Position numbers and translations under genes: made by a program
Origin: Salmonella enterica subsp. houtenae serovar Houten
GTDB lineage: Bacteria; Pseudomonadota; Gammaproteobacteria; Enterobacterales; Enterobacteriaceae
NCBI GenBank assembly: GCA_900478215.1
Contig: LS483478.1
Coordinates: 3,844,001-3,908,000 of the forward strand
DNA length: 64,000 nt
Direction of reading: 5' to 3'
The notes under the pieces: generated by a model
Databases searched by the model: none
What the model was told of the DNA's origin: nothing
The model's input: only the letters and a program-made list of their open reading frames with translations
In this document: positions 62,177 through 64,000 of the stretch, in pieces
Position numbering within the stretch: the first letter of the stretch is position 1
Layout: each line of letters opens with the position of its first letter

Positions 62177-62848
62177 ATGGCGCAACAAGTAGATGAGGCG
62201 GCCATGCCGCTTGATACAGAAAAAGTCGGGATAAAGGGATATCTGGCGTTTTTTCTCACTATCATTTTCTTTTCCGGCATGTTTTCCGGAAGCGACGGCT
62301 GGTGGCGCGTTTTTGATTTTACCGTACTCAACGGATCATTCGGTCATGTAGCCAGTACGCAGACCTTTCGCGGCGCAGGCGGAACGGGTGCGAAAGATGG
62401 CTTCCTTTTTGCGCTGGAGCTGGCGCCGTCGGTCATCCTTTCTCTGGGCATCATCGCAATTACGGATGGACTGGGCGGTCTGCGGGCGGCACAGCAACTG
62501 ATGACGCCGATCCTGAAACCGTTGCTTGGCATTCCCGGCATTTGCTCGCTGGCGCTGATCGCCAACCTGCAAAATACCGACGCGGCGGCGGGCATGACCA
62601 AAGAGCTGGCGCAGGAAGGCGAAATCACCGAACGCGATAAAGTGATTTTTGCCGCCTGGCAGACCAGCGGCAGCGCTATTATCACCAACTATTTCTCCTC
62701 CGGCGTTGCGGTATTTGCCTTTCTGGGGACGTCAGTCATCATTCCGCTGGTGGTCATTCTGCTATTCAAATTTATCGGCGCAAACCTTTTACGCATCTGG
62801 ATTAACATCGAAGAACGCCGTCACCCTGCGCAAGGAGCCCAATCATGA
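62177..62848 (+). CDS. yjiH: YjiH, nucleoside-recognition (Gate) membrane protein
   Basis: 223 residues from ATG 62177 (MAQQVDEAAMPLDTEKVGIK) after GGGGATCG. Several helices and the Gate-domain segment LRAAQQLMTPILKPLLGIPG. With YjiG it forms a two-gene membrane unit always found beside iadA, likely a transporter for dipeptides or their products. The 34-codon upstream extension is unlikely. Its stop overlaps yjiG by 4 bases. Confidence 0.9.
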   Translation: MAQQVDEAAMPLDTEKVGIKGYLAFFLTIIFFSGMFSGSDGWWRVFDFTVLNGSFGHVASTQTFRGAGGTGAKDGFLFALELAPSVILSLGIIAITDGLGGLRAAQQLMTPILKPLLGIPGICSLALIANLQNTDAAAGMTKELAQEGEITERDKVIFAAWQTSGSAIITNYFSSGVAVFAFLGTSVIIPLVVILLFKFIGANLLRIWINIEERRHPAQGAQS

Positions 62849-63306
62849 CGACTCAGGTACGTAAGAATGTCATGGATATGTTTATCGATGGCGCACGCCG
62901 CGGTTTTACCATCGCCACCACCAACCTGTTACCCAATGTGGTCATGGCATTTGTCATTATTCAGGCGCTGAAAATTACCGGTCTGCTCGACTGGGTAGGT
63001 CATATCTGCCAGCCCGTGATGGCGTTGTGGGGGCTTCCCGGCGAAGCGGCTACGGTACTTCTGGCTTCGCTGATGAGTATGGGCGGCGCCGTTGGCGTGG
63101 CGGCCAGTCTGGCTACCGCCGGCGCGCTAAGCGGTCACGATGTTACCGTGCTACTGCCAGCCATTTACCTGATGGGAAACCCGGTACAGAATGTCGGCCG
63201 CTGCCTCGGTACTGCCGAAGTCAACGCCAAATATTACCCGCATATTATCGCAGTCTGCGCCATCAACGCGCTACTGTCGATCTGGGTCATGCAGCTTATT
63301 GTTTAA
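62845..63306 (+). CDS. yjiG: YjiG, Gate-domain membrane protein
   Basis: 153 residues, four hydrophobic segments. It carries the second half of the SpoIIAA/Gate-type fold: ITGLLDWVGHICQPVMALWGLPGEAATVLLASLMSMGGAVG in order (~44-85). Overlaps yjiH by 4 bases (ATGA), so they are made together. The partner iadA starts 12 bases downstream. Confidence 0.9.
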   Translation: MTTQVRKNVMDMFIDGARRGFTIATTNLLPNVVMAFVIIQALKITGLLDWVGHICQPVMALWGLPGEAATVLLASLMSMGGAVGVAASLATAGALSGHDVTVLLPAIYLMGNPVQNVGRCLGTAEVNAKYYPHIIAVCAINALLSIWVMQLIV

Positions 63307-63318
63307 TAAGGAGTTATC

Positions 63319-64000
63319 ATGCCTGATTTATCCGCCGCGGAGTTTACCTTATTGCAGGGAGCGCACCTGTTCGCGCCAGAAGACCGGGGCATCTGCGATG
63401 TTCTGCTTGCGAATGGCAAAATTATTGCCGTCGGCGCTGATATCCCCGGCGATATCGTACCGGACTGTACGGTTATCAATCTTAGCGGTCGTATGCTGTG
63501 CCCGGGCTTTATCGACCAACACGTTCATCTGATCGGCGGCGGCGGCGAAGCGGGGCCGACGACGCGGACGCCGGAGGTCTCCCTGAGCCGCCTGACGGAG
63601 GCCGGGATCACTACGGTTATCGGCCTGCTTGGCACCGACTCCGTCAGCCGTCATCCCGCGTCGCTGTTAGCCAAAACGCGAGCATTAAATGAGGAAGGAA
63701 TCACTGCCTGGATGCTAACGGGCGCTTATCACGTTCCGTCGCCGACCATTACCGGCTCGGTAGAAAAAGACGTCGCGCTGATCGATCGCGTCATCGGCGT
63801 GAAATGCGCGGTCTCCGATCACCGCTCCGCCGCGCCCGGCGGGAATCAACTCGCCAGCATGGCCGCAGAATCACGCGTTGGCGGCCTGCTGGGCGGCAAA
63901 CCCGGGGTCAGCGTTTTTCATATGGGCAGCAGCAAAAAAGGATTACAGCCGCTGTATGACATTCTGGAAAACAGCGACGTGCCGATCGGTAAACTGCTGC
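63319..64000 (+). CDS. iadA: IadA, isoaspartyl dipeptidase (C-terminus cut by window edge)
   Basis: The first 227 residues are present. The metal site HxH is in CPGFIDQHVHLIGGGGEAGP (~59-78). The carboxylated-lysine segment is GVKCAVSDHRSA (~156-167), followed by HMG (~197-199). It hydrolyses beta-aspartyl dipeptides from damaged proteins to aspartate plus an amino acid. AAGGAG precedes the ATG by 8 bases. It is the third gene of yjiH-yjiG-iadA. Confidence 0.95.
   Translation, partial: MPDLSAAEFTLLQGAHLFAPEDRGICDVLLANGKIIAVGADIPGDIVPDCTVINLSGRMLCPGFIDQHVHLIGGGGEAGPTTRTPEVSLSRLTEAGITTVIGLLGTDSVSRHPASLLAKTRALNEEGITAWMLTGAYHVPSPTITGSVEKDVALIDRVIGVKCAVSDHRSAAPGGNQLASMAAESRVGGLLGGKPGVSVFHMGSSKKGLQPLYDILENSDVPIGKLL

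Noticed and set aside
1..64000. CRISPR arrays, insertion sequences or integrase genes
   Set aside because: No regularly spaced direct repeats and no transposase or integrase reading frames were seen. The tandem tRNA genes and REP clusters explain the obvious repeats.

Overview
This window is chromosomal DNA of an enteric bacterium, almost certainly Salmonella enterica. Gene order matches the last minutes of the enterobacterial map (nadR-radA-serB-lplA-deoDBAC-yjjI/W-osmY-prfC-rsmC-leuVPQ-fhuF-bglJ/yjjQ-dnaTC-opgB ... tsr-btsT-yjiA-hsd-symE-mdtM-yjiN-yjiJ-iadA). Salmonella-type insertions are present: the gfr glucoselysine/fructoselysine PTS operon, a GGDEF gene beside the leucine tRNAs, and a YbaK-like gene after fhuF.

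Layout. 1-3.0 kb, minus strand: nadR (cut by the window edge), radA, serB. 3.0-4.8 kb, plus: ytjB and lplA. 4.8-9.1 kb, minus: the deoCABD nucleoside-catabolic operon, with three DeoR operators and two CRP sites upstream; two of the operators lie inside the divergent glycyl-radical gene yjjI. 9.4-11.8 kb: yjjI and its activase yjjW. 11.8-18.3 kb, minus: yjjV, yjjU, ytjA, osmY, prfC, yjjG, rimI, holD. 18.4-22.5 kb: rsmC, three tandem tRNA-Leu(CAG), yjjZ, a membrane diguanylate cyclase, and fhuF; yjjZ and fhuF have Fur boxes. 22.6-31 kb: YbaK-like gene, bglJ/yjjQ, yjjP/yjjB, dnaT/dnaC, yjjA, opgB. 31-38.5 kb, minus: gfrABCDEF with a sigma54 promoter and the LevR-type activator gfrR. 38.8-44.4 kb: tsr with a flagellar sigma28 promoter, btsT, a frameshifted yjiX, and yjiA.

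44.4-54.2 kb is the variable 'immigration control' locus. It holds an AT-rich, translationally coupled pair (a predicted C39/papain-like cysteine hydrolase and an Ig-like outer-membrane lipoprotein), a ribbon-helix-helix antitoxin remnant, an Mrr-family endonuclease, and a type I restriction-modification system (hsdRMS) whose subunit sizes fit the type IB (EcoAI-like) class. These are followed by the SOS-controlled symE gene with its antisense RNA SymR, and by the short DUF1127 gene yjiS. 54.4-64 kb: a sad-type aldehyde dehydrogenase, an EamA transporter, mdtM, yjiN, yjiJ, and the yjiH-yjiG-iadA isoaspartyl-dipeptide operon (iadA cut by the window edge).

The best candidate for something undescribed is the 44.5-46.1 kb pair. 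Its arrangement resembles an effector or toxin followed by a periplasmic immunity lipoprotein, but that function is inferred from fold-like motifs and layout only. Other points of interest are a one-base deletion in the poly-A tract of yjiX, AT-rich target-recognition domains in hsdS, a 136-bp palindromic repeat before yjiX, and a possible short leader ORF with a hairpin before mdtM.
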